Below, piece after piece: positions 1-11,480 of a DNA stretch of 64,000 nt. The notes under the pieces were generated by a model, which was not told the DNA's origin, made no database searches, and worked only from the letters and a program-made list of their open reading frames with translations. Where the stretch lies: the NCBI GenBank assembly GCA_963971535.1, contig OZ020594.1, positions 113,323,474-113,387,473 of the forward strand. The letters run 5' to 3'. The DNA comes from Notolepis coatsorum (Eukaryota; Chordata; Actinopteri; Aulopiformes; Paralepididae). The translations under genes were made by a program, and so were the position numbers. The first letter of the stretch is position 1; each line of letters starts with the position of its first letter.

Positions 1-181
1 GTCTAAACTGTTAAACCGTATAAATCTGTTAAAACGATGACGAAAGGGTTGTCACGGCTCTGGTCGCGCGTACTGCTTACGTCACAGGTAGCAGGTATGC
101 GCCAGTAGCCGAGACGTAAACAAAGCAAGTATGTCTGACTATATCAACGGAGATCACCTGAAGGCTACATTGGCAGTACTT

Positions 182-263
182 TTAACCCTTTCACTGCCAC
201 ACGACAGAAGGTTAACCCTTTACTATCACACAACCGGCTGTCGTGTGGCAGTGAAAGGGTTAA
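182..263. mobile_element. 84-base perfect palindrome, piggyBac-like mini-MITE
   Basis: Bases 181-206 and 239-264 are perfect inverted repeats of 26 bases around a 32-base spacer. Each arm opens TTAACCCTTTCACTGCC, and TTAA followed by CCC is the usual arrangement of a piggyBac target duplication and terminal repeat. The element proper would be 186-259. It is far too short to encode anything. A single-stranded extruding palindrome of other origin cannot be excluded. Confidence 0.5.
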
Positions 264-664
264 ATACACAAGAATCTGTCCCGTGGCGTGAGTGGACCCA
301 CTGTCTGTGAGTGACTCTGCTTTGACCCAATCACATTCCCCATCCACAGTCTGCGAATCAGAGGCAGAGTAGGGCGGGTCTTCACAGCACGTCATGTGAC
401 ATATGCGCCAATCGTGTGACAGCGGGGGTCCGTCGTTACAGCGTCGTCTGCACGGAGAATTCCACCCCAAAACGCTTGTCTAAACGTAAAATTAAAAGTG
501 AAACCGCAAGATGACTTTGGCGGTTTCTGTTCACAAAACGCTCGTCTAAACGGGGCCTGAGATACACTGGCATTGAAAAGGTAGAGAGACCAGCGAGAGG
601 AGGAGACCATGGCAAACTACTTTTGCAGAGAGAGACCTACCATATTCACACCCTGCAGACTATG
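264..664. other. Unassigned spacer
   Basis: No reading frame, RNA gene or repeat structure recognised here. The LINE to the right starts abruptly near 665. Confidence 0.5.
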
Positions 665-1132
665 TTGCATTTATTTTTATCAATGGGGACTTCAACCATG
701 TCAGACTGAACAAGACCCTGACAAACTTCACCCAGTATGTCACCTGCAAAACCAGGGGAGACAAAACTCTGGACCTCCTGTATGCTAACGTGAAGGAGGC
801 TTTCAGTGCGACTTCCCTGCCCCCCCTCGGCCAGTCAGACCACAACCTTGTGAGGCTTGTATCCACATACACGCCTCTCATTAAGAGACAGCCTCCGACC
901 ACCATGTCTGTCCCACAGTGGTCTGACGACGTCGAGGAGGAGCTACAGGAGTGTTTCAGGTCGACAGACTGGGATATGTTTGAGAGGGCCCATGGTGATG
1001 ACATTGATGGACTATCCCACTGCATCACAGACTACATCAGGTTCTGTGAGGAGAGCATCGTACCCACAAAGAAGGTACGCTGCTTTTCAAACAATAAACC
1101 CTGGATTAGCAAGGACATTAAACACCTGCTAA
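665..1132 (+). pseudogene. LINE endonuclease C-terminal part (upstream of hAT insertion)
   Basis: Encodes the end of an apurinic-endonuclease-like domain. The NGDFNH motif and the LGQSDHNLV motif (catalytic Asp-His pair) are visible, as in the EEP nuclease fold of CR1/L2 LINEs. It has no start codon of its own because the element is 5' truncated, and the frame is then broken by the hAT insertion at 1133. The same protein stretch is uninterrupted in the copy near 46.3-46.8 kb. Confidence 0.8.
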
Positions 1133-1516
1133 TAGTGATGCACCGATGTGAAAATTGTGGCCGATACCGATAACCGATATTAATATTGCTGTTCTGGCCG
1201 ATACCGATATTTACCGATGTCGATATCTCTGTATAGAAAACACTTTTTTATGATAATCAAATAAAGAGCTATTTTCCAAAACGCATACTTTTTTTAACTT
1301 TTTAACTTATTTTCAGAAATTACTGATATTTTGAAACTATTTAAGGCCAAAACATGTAAAAAGAAGAAAAAAAAGATAAAAAAAAAAAAAAAATGTAATT
1401 TTTTTTTTTTTTTTTTTAATATCGGCCCTATCTTGATATCGGACCGATACCGATGTGTAAAAAAACGGCCATATCGGCCGATATTATATCGGCGGCCGAT
1501 ATATCGTGCATCACTA
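1133..1516. mobile_element. Non-autonomous hAT element with 8-bp TSD
   Basis: Terminal inverted repeats TAGTGATGCACCGAT at the left and ATCGTGCATCACTA at the right flank 384 bases. CCTGCTAA occurs at 1125-1132 and again at 1517-1524, a perfect 8-bp target duplication as hAT transposases make. The interior is rich in CGATATCGG-type motifs and homopolymers and has no coding capacity. The second LINE copy near 46.79 kb has the uninterrupted sequence and serves as an empty site. Confidence 0.9.
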
Positions 1517-1524
1517 CCTGCTAA

Positions 1525-3443
1525 ACAGGAAAAAGAGGGCCTTCATGGCAGGGGACACTGAGCAGCCCAGGGCTGTCCAAAGGGAGCTCAAAAAAGAGCT
1601 AAGGGCAGCCAAGGTCAGCTACAAGGACAGGCTGGAGGGCAGACTACAGGCCAACAACACCAGGGAGGTGTGGGCGGGGGTCAGGAAGATCACTGGTTTC
1701 AAACAGCAGGGCACAGCTGTGGAGGGCCCGCCAGAGCGTGCAAACGAGTTCAACTCGTTTTTCAACCGCTTTGACCAGAGTGGCCTCCCCACACCCCTCC
1801 CCCCACCCATCGACACCAGCACCAGATCACACCTACAAAGCAGCCCCCTCACCCCCCACCCACCCACACCCATCAGCAACGGCACCCCACCCCCAACACC
1901 AGCAGACTGCCCACCACCCCCAACCCTGACGATCACAACCAGTCAGGTCAGTAGGCAGCTCTCCAGAATTAATGTAAACAAGGCCAGAGGACCGGACAAC
2001 ACCAATCCCAGGGTGCTCAAGGTATGTGCAGAGCAGCTGGCAGCACCGCTCCAGCATCTTTTCAACCTCTCCCTGAGGCTGGAGAGGGTGCCCCAGCTCT
2101 GGAAGACCTCCTGCATTGTCCCGGTGCCCAAGAAGGGACGTCCCAGCACCCCCAACGACTACAGGCCAGTCGCTCTGACGTCACACGTCATGAAGACGTT
2201 TGAGAGACTGGTCCTGCAACACCTCAAGCCCCTGGTGCGTGACTCCCTCGACCCCCTGCAGTTTGCATACCAGGCAAACATCGGGGTGGAGGATGCCATC
2301 ATCTACATGCTCCACAGAGCGTACACGCACCTGGAGAAGCCGCGCAGCTCAGTGAGGATTATGTTCTTTGATTTCTCCAGCGCCTTCAACACCATCCAGC
2401 CGTCACTGCTAGCGGAGAAGCTCTCTGCGATGCAGCTGGAGCACGGCTTGGTGGCCTGGATCAAGGACTACCTCACTGAGAGGCCACAGTACGTCAGACT
2501 AAAGGACAGTCAGTCTGACGTACTGGTGAGCAACACCGGCGCCCCCCAGGGAACTGTGCTGTCACCCTTCCTCTTCACCCTCTACACCTCAGACTTCTGC
2601 CGCAACTCCAGCGGGTGCCACCTGCAGAAGTTCTCAGACGACTCCTCCATCGTAAGCTACATCACCGACGATGATGAGGAGGAGTACAGAGCCCTGGTGG
2701 AGAGCTTCGTGGGGTGGAGCGACAGCAACCACCTCCAACTCAACACCAGTAAGACCAAGGAGCTGGTGGTGGACTTCCGGAGGGGCAAGAAGAGGCCCCC
2801 CCCGATTCCCATCTCCATCCGAGGGGTGGATGTGGAGATGGTGGACTCATACAAGTTCCTTGTGGTACACCTGAACAATAAACTGGACTGGTCGGACAAC
2901 ACAGAGGCCCTCTACAGGAAGGGACAGAGCAGGCTGTTCTTCCTGAGGAGACTCAGGTCCTTCAATGTGTGCAACAAACTGCTGCAGTCTTTTTACCAGT
3001 CTGTTGTGGCCAGCATCCTCTTCTATGCTGTGGCATGCTGGGGAGGCTACATCAACTCAAGGGACACCAACAAGCTCAACAAGCTGGTGAGGAAGGCTAG
3101 CTCCGTGGTGGGAGTCGAGCTACCTAGACTTGAGGTGATGGTAGAGAGGGGGATGATAAGGAAGCTGGATGCCATCATGGAGAACCCCTACCACCCCCTC
3201 TACGACGAGCTAGTCAAGATGAGAAGCTCGTTCAGCCACAGACTCATTCCCCCCCGACACTCAACTAACCGCCTCGGACAGTCCTTCATATCAGCGGCCA
3301 TCAGGCTCCACAACAGTGGGCAGCGACTAGCAGCCTCCAGGCCCCACAACAGGGGGCAGCGACAGCGACTGCTACCAGACATTGACCTGGGACTTATAGG
3401 AACCCAAGGGGGACAACGTAGACTACCCTGGTACTTTGATTAA
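1525..3443 (+). pseudogene. LINE reverse transcriptase (CR1/L2 type), open but headless
   Basis: A continuous frame of about 640 codons. It holds the linker after the endonuclease, a proline-rich stretch, and then the reverse transcriptase: [43 protein letters not shown] (first catalytic Asp), TGAPQGTVLSP and FSDDSSIV (catalytic DD). The C-terminal part carries the usual YQSVVASILFYAV and LRRLR motifs. It is classed as a pseudogene because the N-terminal endonuclease is truncated and displaced by the hAT insertion. The RT frame itself shows no stop, so the copy is fairly young. Confidence 0.85.
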
Positions 3444-3719
3444 TGTATACTCAGTAGATAGTAAATTATAACACTACCTCATGCATACTGCACCTTATGT
3501 GACACTGTGAATAATGTGAATATTCCTCAGCTAGTCAGATAGTAAATTATATTGACCATATTGATCAATTTGTTTACACTGCCTGTGTTGTCTTTTACTA
3601 CCTGTATACTGTGTTGTTTTACTACCTGTACCCCTCCCCCCCTCCCCCCCATGCTGCTATGATGCCTGAATTTCCCCAAGGGGATCAATAAAGGAATATC
3701 TTATCTTATCTTATCTTAT

Positions 3720-4060
3720 GGCCCCTCTTGGACTGAATGAAGAGTTTGACATCAAACCCTTCCTGTAAATACACACATTCTGTCCTGATTCTGTGTTTTT
3801 TTAATTAATTTTTCTGTTTTTTAAGTTTTCTTATTATATATTTTTTCTCAATTTTGGCATGTGAAGGTGTGTCACATTTAACTACTAAACTACCGTACTA
3901 CTGTTATTGTTACTATGTACCGTATGTTCTAGGCACTTGAGCTGCAATATGGTCTGTAAATGTGTAGCCTATAGGCTAATTGATTTGAACTTTGACCTGG
4001 CTCAACCTTGACCCTTAATTTGTATTTGTATATGTACCCCACCCCTTTTCACATGTCGTT
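3720..4060. other. Unassigned AT-rich sequence
   Basis: Follows the LINE tail. No coding or structural signal was recognised up to the hammerhead-like motif at 4065. Confidence 0.5.
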
Positions 4061-4100
4061 GACACTTGAAAAAGGCCACAGGCCGAAACGTTGTGTTCAA
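4061..4100 (+). ncRNA. Degenerate hammerhead-like motif (Penelope/retrozyme-type repeat)
   Basis: CTTGAAAAAGGCCACAGGCC followed by GAAACG (4065-4090) resembles the hammerhead core: a CUGAUGA-like box (here degraded to CTTGAAAA), helix II GGCC-ACA-GGCC, then GAAAC. Such motifs are known in Penelope-like elements and abundant vertebrate repeats. The first conserved box is mutated, so catalytic activity is unlikely. The surrounding sequence to about 4140 (AATTAAAAC-like tail, GTGTGCAGAC) probably belongs to the same repeat. Confidence 0.3.
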
Positions 4101-4139
4101 GTACATTAAAACTTGGGAACACTATAGACGGTGTGCAGA

Positions 4140-4609
4140 CTTTTTTTCCACAACATTACTGATCTATTTCGAGTCTAGCACCCGTGACTACACTTGGGAT
4201 GTGCGTGAGTCTTTTCTACTACGGAAATGAGACTTGCCACAGGATTTTCAAAATAAGAGTATCGATATGAACCGAACGGGTGCTACTGCAGTAAATTCAT
4301 TCATCGCACAGACAGATTTTTCCGTAGCACATGCACACTGTACAGCCCTGCCTAATAGGTGGGAGGCACAGCCTGCCCTGCCGTCTCTCCCCTCCTACCA
4401 CCCACTTTGAGACTCCAATAATGACTGCTATCACCATTCTGAATGCTAGTGGTGAAATAATACACATTGTCATAATGCCTATCTCTAGTCTCAGCCATGA
4501 TGTTGTAATAGTACTAAAGCACATTGTAATATCTTGGAAGTATGCACCAAGTTTACAATCACCCCTGGCACTCTAGAGAAAACAAATGCACTCCAAATAA
4601 GGCTATGCG
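4140..4609. other. Unassigned spacer
   Basis: No convincing gene, repeat boundary or RNA. Short open frames here lack any recognisable motif. Confidence 0.5.
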
Positions 4610-4860
4610 CAGTGTTAATTTTGGCAGCTATTTTAATTTGAGTTTTAGTCTTAGTTAAATGCTCCTTTTTCGTTTTCATCATATTTAGTCACCTTCATTT
4701 ACTTTTCGTTTAATCAGTTTTAGTCAACTACCGGTCTGAGCATTTTAGTCTTAGTCAGTTTTAGTCTCGAGTTTGTCTTTTTTGTTTTAGTCTAGATTTA
4801 GTCACAGAAAACGGATGACATTTTTGTCTAGTTTTCGTTAATGATGAAAAAAGGCATTTT
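4610..4860. repeat. Interspersed TTTTAGTC-rich repeat, copy 1
   Basis: Shares long stretches with 13546-13795 (AAATGCTCCTTTTTCGTTT, then ATATTTAGTCACCTTCA, then GAGCATTTTAGTCTTAGTC). Non-coding. The repeated TTTTAGTC motif suggests an ancient non-autonomous DNA transposon, but no terminal repeats or target duplication were located. Confidence 0.6.
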
Positions 4861-4994
4861 ATTCTCTTGTAATGCAATTCTATGTACCGCTACAGTCAGT
4901 CAAATTCACATTAATTTCTATTGGGATGATAGATTCATGTAGACGCCCCTCTCCCCACTCCCCCCATAACGTAATGAGTTAAAGATGTAAACAG

Positions 4995-5953
4995 TTAACA
5001 CTTTGGCTGCCATGGGTTAAATTCATTATCAACCGTAGGTTGCCGGCTCTATTTAACATGGAGAAAGTCCCCTTCTTTGCAGGGCTATAACTTTTTAAAT
5101 TCTATTGCTACATTGCCATTATTAGGGCCCATTCAAAGTCCTATATGTATTGTTCATTGTGTAGCAACGTTAAACTTTTTCATTCACATATTCATAGTAA
5201 AGTATGGTCTAATGTATAAGTATGTTTTCATCTCTTTCTGCAGCTTTCTCCAGAACGTGATATATAGCCGCAAATGCATTATATTGATGATGAAATACAG
5301 TTTGATGGCAATCAGCGCGATATAAAAAATTCCAACTAGACGTACTTCTAGAAGTTACTACACGTCATCTGATGTTGAACGGATGGGCGAGGGGGCGTTT
5401 ATAATTCCGTGGGCAGCGTTATACCAATCATCTAATGTGGGTCAAATGTTGATAATAGCAGCTAGTATCGAAGACGGTAATTTTACACGCTAAAACTCAC
5501 CCCAGTCTCTGCGCGCCGTTGGGCGATCATCGTAGAGTAGAAATTTTATCATTATGGGATGGCGATTTACCCGGTCCATCTCCAGCTTGTATAATGGTAT
5601 ATACGTCCAAATCATGTTGTTTATCGAGTTATTGGCAATCGATCGCTATGTAGTGTGACGAGCTAGAGTGCCAGAACCTATACCGAGTGCCCGGAAGTAA
5701 TACGGCCGACCAGCAAAACCTCTACTGCGCTTCCTGTTAAGCGATTGCGCCGATCGGCCACCAGATGGCGCTCCTGAACCGCCAGAGAGCTCAGTGGGTC
5801 CTCCTGGTGGATCTCAGGCCAGCGGAGGGGAAATATGAATCCGATTCCAGATTTTTGAAATATTGATATTAAAGACACTGTAAAGCATCCTTGGCAACTT
5901 GAGCATGGCCGGGAATGACGCTTTAACACGGCTCCTGGCAGCCAAAGTGTTAA
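4995..5953. mobile_element. Non-autonomous piggyBac-like element A
   Basis: TTAA at 4995-4998 is followed by CACTTTGGCTGCCATGG. The right end reads GGCAGCCAAAGTG and then TTAA at 5950-5953. These are inverted termini with TTAA duplications, the piggyBac signature. The 951-base interior carries no transposase. Parts of the interior reappear in reverse orientation in element B (11720-12658), for example the segment around GCAGGGCTATAACTTTTTA, so both belong to one family. Confidence 0.7.
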
Positions 5954-6240
5954 AGACCCTCACCAGTCTTAAAATAACAAAAACAGTAAAGTGAACGTAA
6001 CGTTTCCACAGCCCATGTGAACCAGACCCCTGGTTGTACAAAAATAATATATATATATATACATATATATATACTTCCGGTTTGACGACAGTATGTGACG
6101 GTGCGCATCTGTCACAAGCTCCGCTCCATTTTTTGTTAATTTCGCTTAAATACCTACTTTATACAACACTAATGTGTTTAAACCTCGACTTATATATTAA
6201 CTAAGACCTTCAACTAACTATATCAACAGTGAAACGCAGC

Positions 6241-7235
6241 ATGCGACCAAAGAAAGATAGCTCAAAAAGACGTGAAGCAGATTCTCCAACGGCAGACGGC
6301 GCGGAGACACGTTCAGGGAAGGGAAGAGCAGACGCTATAGAGAATAAAAAACCCGACAATAGCATGGATTCTAACATTCAAACGACCTCAGCAGAGACAG
6401 TCATGGAGAGTATTCCACCCGACTTCAAAACGCGGATGACAGATATGATGAAAATCCTAACCGACAAGGTTACTGATATTGCTAAAGCTGTGGATAGAGT
6501 CGAGACTAATGCTACCGCATTTAAGATAGCCATAGAGGCTACATTTGAATATATCAACACACAGATTGTAGCACAATCCGATCGCATAACGGCGGTTGCA
6601 AATACTGGGATCGAATACTCACGGAAGCAAGAGGAGAAGAATAAGGAACTATCTGAAGCTATCGCCGAAGTATCGAAGGAAATGCAACTGGAAAACAAAC
6701 CATCCATGACAACAAGGAGGAAAACTTGATCCATCTGCTAGAAATAGAACGGCACGCCCGCAGATTCAATCTCCGTATAGTGGGTCTGGATGAATCAGTC
6801 AACTGCACAGATGACAAGTTTGCTGCAGTGCTATTCGAAATCCTAGGTTCTGAAATTTTAACTACAGAACCGATAGTGGACAAACGCTACAGAATTGGAT
6901 CTGAAAACTACAATAATAACAACAAGGAAAGAGTGATAATTGCTAGTCTACGGGAAACTGCAACAAGAGACACGATTATCAGGGAATCATGCAAGAAATG
7001 GGGGAAACTGATGTACAAAGGGAAAAGAGTGTGGTTCTATGAAGATATGTGCAAACAGGCCATAACTCTGCGGGCCCGCTACAAGGATGTAGTAAACCGG
7101 CTATATGAGAAAGGTTTCCACCCCATCCTACGGTATCCGGCTAATCTTTCCATAGTTGAGGGAGAAGGAAAGAGATTCGTGCTACGTTCGCTTGAGGCGG
7201 CAGAAGATTACATGAAGAATATAAAAAGTGGATGA
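6241..7235 (+). pseudogene. L1 ORF1p (coiled coil + RRM), frameshifted
   Basis: The first half (6241 to about 6729) begins with a basic N-terminus (MRPKKDSSKRR) and a predicted coiled coil, matching the trimerising part of L1 ORF1p. The second half continues in another frame from about 6726 with RRFNLRIVGL, the start of the RNA-recognition motif, then the C-terminal RNA-binding domain to 7235. The frame change near 6715-6730 breaks an otherwise normal ORF1 of about 330 codons. ATG at 6241 is chosen as the first in-frame Met. Confidence 0.75.
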
Positions 7236-7568
7236 CAAGACTCATCTTTCATGGAAAACGCTACAATTGCATGGACATCAAAAACGGCAACATACAAACT
7301 TTTGACAACAATGAGAAATAAGTAATTTGATATAAAACGCTAAACACCATATATATATATAGATTCACGGTAATATGCAGATCTGATTTGATACCGACCA
7401 TTTTGGAACATTCTAGAATTTTCAACTATTTTTCTTACATGAAGGCTATGAGTCATAACGGAATATTCTGGAATATACTGGATTGTTATTGGTCTATGGC
7501 ACGAGGAATGTACTGGAACATCAATCTGCAAGTCACGAGCGGCGGGCAGCACTCTGGATCTTCTCAAG

Positions 7569-9169
7569 TTGATTAATGACTTTGGCGACCTATCGGGATT
7601 TAAAATAAACGGGCCAAAGTCGGCTTTCCTTCCACTGAACGCCCCTGCAAAGAATACAAGTCTTCCAGAAGAAATACCAATGGTTAAACACTTTAGATGC
7701 TTGGGAGTTGAAGTATTCCCTACCATAAGCCAAACGGTGAAACACAATTACATAGAAATCCAAAATAAAATCAAATACGACCTTGACAGGTGGTCAAAAC
7801 TTAAAAACTCAGTACAGGCACGGGTTTCAATAGTTAAGATGGATGTCTTACCTAGAATCAACTTCATCAGCTCAATGCTTCCGTTACCCCCTCCAGATGG
7901 TTATTGGAAAAAATTACACTCTTCCGCATATAAATTTATTTGGAATAACAAACCACCACATATAAAAAGATCCACCGCACAGAGAAACAAAGCCGACGGA
8001 GGGATGGCAATTCCAAATTTTTTCCACTATTTTAAGGCGTACACTTTAAGACCACTGACAACCTGGTTTGAACCCCAAGCATCAGTATCCTGGAGAAATT
8101 TAGATGTAAATATAGTAGCACCACAGAGACTGCAGGACATAGTATACACCAAAATATCAATTAAGCAATGCGAACTGAAATTTGGCCCCATAATTACACA
8201 TGCGATCCGGATATGGCGTGAAACACAAAAAAAATATTCTAACCCACATAAATGGCATAATCATACTCCCTTATTCAATAACAATGCACTCCTGATTAAA
8301 AAACGACCTATAAGATTCCCTAGATGGGAAAAGCAAGACATACATACATTAGGAGATGTTTTCAACAAACAGGGTATTTGTAGCTATGATGAAATAGAAA
8401 AAAAAATTAATCTCACCGGTTCCACATATCTTTTTTACGCACAATTATTGTTATGTTTGAAATCTCACGGTGTTCCATTAAGGATACCAATTGCACACCA
8501 CAGATACCACAAATTTTTCTATGAAAGAGAGACATCGAGAGGTTTTGTATCAGATTTTTACTAACGGCCTCGGATGAAACCCTCCACCTAGACTCTATTT
8601 GGAGGAGGGATATACCAGACCTGGAAATAGATTTTTAGTGGCAAGAAGCCTGGGCAAATGTTCGACTTGCATCAAGGAACCCGGACCATCAACAAATCAA
8701 TCTTAACTATATCCATAGGACATACTTGACTCCTATAAGACTGAACAGAATGGGTCTTAAACAAGACTCCAAATGCTCCTTATGTACAAATGGGGACGAG
8801 GGGACATTTATGCACATGTACTGGGACTGCCCACCAGTTAAGATATTCTGGAAAGAAGTGACCCAGCAATTATCAAATCTCTTGACTCTGAATATACCTG
8901 TACACCCCTCTGTATTACTGCTGAATGATGTTTTTGGGTATGCAGTACATCCACAGCTAAAGAGATTGGTTTTATCTGGTATTACAGTGGCTAAAAAACT
9001 GATAGCATCACGATGGATTCAACCGGAAAAAATTTGCCGAAAGGTCTGGATCCTTACATATCTCGATGTGATTTATCTAGAAATATCTACAGCAAGAATT
9101 TTGGGTCTCAATGAATCCAAATTGACAATGTGGTTAGAAGTGGTGGAGAAAATAAAAGCTAGCATATAA
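7569..9169 (+). pseudogene. L1 ORF2p C-terminal region (thumb/CTD, zinc motif)
   Basis: Starts inside the region after the reverse-transcriptase palm (DLSGFKINGPKSAF), followed by LGVEVFP, WNNKPPHIKR and DGGMAIPNF, all typical of L1/Tx1 C-terminal domains. The frame ends at 8564 and resumes from about 8726 in a second frame containing CSLCTNGDEGTFMHMYWDC, the C-terminal Cys/His zinc-binding motif. Endonuclease and catalytic RT motifs are absent. A deletion plus at least one further frame break makes it non-functional. Confidence 0.8.
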
Positions 9170-9429
9170 TGGTAGTGTCTGGTTAAGAGCGAATGAGAAT
9201 GGATGGATTATCCATTGGGGGGTCCAGGGTGGGGGGTGCGAGCAAGAGCATATGTGTGTAGGGGAATAGATAGCAGGTATTAGGGGTATATCTTGTATAA
9301 GACATTTATTTAAACAGTGATTTAATTTGATGTGCACTGTTAACAATGCTTGTATATCTAATCGTGTGTTGTCATGTTTGTTTATGTGTTTGTTTAAAAA
9401 AAAGAAAAAAAGAAAAAAATATATATACA

Positions 9430-10214
9430 TATAGAGCATATAAGTGCTCCACATATATACACCATAAGACATAATCAAACCATTCATTTATTATATGGAA
9501 ATTTGTTACGTGTTGGGTGTCGATAGCGTTGCGCTGTCGAGACACTGCCCGGCACAAGCTATAATTTGTATCCACCCAAGTGCTGTCTACTATTAACCAA
9601 CCTAAAACATGTCAGCCATTGTAGCTTGCATGTCAAAAATACTAGGCTAGTGGGCGAGCTCAACAACCTAGCTCAAAATAACCTGCTAGCCTAAAATACG
9701 AACTTGGGGCGAACAAAGTCCAACTAGCTTATTGCAATACAGTTTTCCAGCCACATGCACATGGAGCACCTAGCTCAACCGAACAGACCGATGGTCACAA
9801 ATGGAGGAACTCACCCGACCTAGTTGGCTTCAATATAGTGTCTGTTATACAATGGCATGCAAATTTCTTGATTCTGATTGGCTGAAATACTTCTTTCAGC
9901 CATTGTTATTTCTCATAACACACTCCACGTGATCCGAGAACCCGCCCACAACCGAATTACTTTGTTTCCGAATCACTCCGTTGTTTTTAGGAATGAAACC
10001 AAGATGGCGGACAATAATCTTTATGAATGGATGTATTGATATCATCATAACGACTCATTCAAAAACAATTCTGTCACGTGGAATGTGTTAGTTGCTTACA
10101 CAATGTTGGATTATGTAATTGGTTGGTCATGACTCATTGTGAAACAAAATATAAATCGCGGGAAGTGTGGTGTTAGATGGCATTCGTTGTAGAATAATTT
10201 CACTGTTAATAAAC
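9430..10214. other. Gene-free repeat remnants
   Basis: No coding signal. 10030-10200 shares ACACAATGTTGGATTATGTAATTGG and GTTAGATGGCAT with the tandem units at 12810-13180, so it is probably another copy of that repeat. 9860-9930 shows a weak inverted repeat around GATTGGCTGAAATAC. Confidence 0.5.
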
Positions 10215-10610
10215 TAATATAACTAGGGTTATAGGATAACCTTCATTATATTTCGTATACTGGCTACGCGTCTTGCTCGCTCTATTGGACTAATGGGCGG
10301 AGTAAGGCGCGTAGGCCTGATGTACCCACTGAGGCCCCCTTTACGACCACCAGAAAGACGGGGAGGGTCCTGGCCCTCACACTCGTCCTAACGAGGAGCG
10401 GAGGGAGAGAACACAGACTATGCGAAAAGAGGGTGCAGTACCTAGTGCAGTAGTGCAGAGCAGATCGCGTGAAAAAACCCTGCGACTACCTCACCACGCA
10501 TCCTGCCAGCTGTACAGAGGTCCGGGCCCAGGGACTCTCCACCCGTCACCGACTTCCCCCGGCATCAGCTTTCGGTCCGGGTGCCACATCATGTCGGGGC
10601 AGAGGACCCA
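10215..10610 (-). mobile_element. DIRS-type relic (end region of a second DIRS element)
   Basis: Collinear but diverged from 23250-23600 of the large DIRS element. Shared blocks are ACTAATATAACTAGG, then ATCGTAT/TTCGTAT, then GATGTACCC-CTGAGG, then CCTAACGA(A/G)G. It therefore represents the internal complementary region and downstream end of a related, older DIRS copy in the same orientation. No usable coding frame remains. Confidence 0.45.
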
Positions 10611-10639
10611 ATCAGACATGATTGATTGATTGAATGTTC

Positions 10640-11123
10640 AATCAATCAATCAAATAACAACCGCTAACTTCACTGTTAGATGGCATGCTTTGAAGCAACC
10701 TATGTATAGATGTAGCACTGTCTATCTGTATGTCATATGTTATGATGCATTGAAAATGGGGGACCCTGATGTAAACAAGACGAACGAGCGAGTGTCCATG
10801 TATTTCGTTTTTTCTCTTTTTGGTGTTTTAAAAAAAAATTATATTGTATAATTGATTAGGTGTATGTTCTGGGCCCCTTTGGCTTTGGGTCGGGTGTTTG
10901 CGGGCTCGGGGTGGGCCCCCGGTTCGGGGCCTCGGCGGGTCGTGGTGTTAAAGAGGCATGATGCTTTAACTCGCTGGGGCGCCGGACTCGGGGTCCTCGA
11001 GGATTGGGGATCATGGCTGCTGTGTATGGTGATGGAGGGGGCTTGGGATGATCACTGTACAGTCTGTCTAAATTATTGTCTTGTCATGTTGTGTTAATTT
11101 ATTGTCCTGGGATGTCTTTTTAT

Positions 11124-11158
<35 letters not shown>

Positions 11159-11480
11159 GTATTGTGATATGTTTTGTTTCATGTTGAAAAAAAAATTTGA
11201 TAAAAAATCAATCAATCCAATAACAACGCTAACTTCACTGTTAGATGACATGCTTTGAAGCAACCTATGTATAGATGTAGCACTGTCTATCTGTATGTCA
11301 TATGTTATGATGCATTGAAAATGGGGGACCCTGATGTAAACAAGACGAAAGTCTTTCTCTGGTCTGCATCCCCTTAACAATTGTGTGTATTGAGCCGTAC
11401 TGTATTGTACCCATTCTGCAATCTGGTAATAAAATGTTCAATCAATCAATCAATCATTCCAATAACAACCGCTAACTTCA
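10640..11480 (+). repeat. L2-like LINE tail copies with (CAAT)n, plus an inserted LINE 3' UTR
   Basis: Two near-identical copies of about 130 bases (about 10658-10790 and 11215-11345) contain GTTAGATGGCATGCTTTGAAGC or its variant and GAAAATGGGGGACCCTGATG. The second continues into TTGAGCCGTACTGTATTGTACC and a (CAAT)n tail. That tail matches the 3' end of the LINE at 55-56 kb. Between them (about 10796-11207) lies a GC-rich then (ATT)n/A-rich segment that looks like the 3' UTR and tail of another LINE. Confidence 0.6.

Larger units (their letters stand above)
665..3719 (+). mobile_element. CR1/L2-type (Rex1-like) LINE, copy 1, 5' truncated
   Basis: A non-LTR retrotransposon that copies itself by target-primed reverse transcription. 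It starts within the endonuclease domain (compare the longer second copy from 45.5 kb, which continues upstream), carries the whole reverse transcriptase, and ends with a short 3' UTR and the tail GGGATCAATAAAGG then (ATCTT)n at 3680-3719. 5' truncation is typical of LINE insertion. A 384-base hAT element interrupts it at 1133-1516. The exact family name is inferred from the tail and protein style and was not checked against a library. Confidence 0.85.
6073..9425 (+). mobile_element. L1/Tx1-type LINE with internal deletion
   Basis: A two-ORF LINE: 5' leader from about 6073, ORF1 from 6241, a short spacer, the C-terminal part of ORF2, then a 3' UTR and an A-rich run near 9400-9420. The endonuclease and most of the reverse transcriptase (including the catalytic motif) are missing between about 7250 and 7570, so the copy cannot move itself. 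A full ORF2 of this clade would need roughly 3 kb more. Confidence 0.8.
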
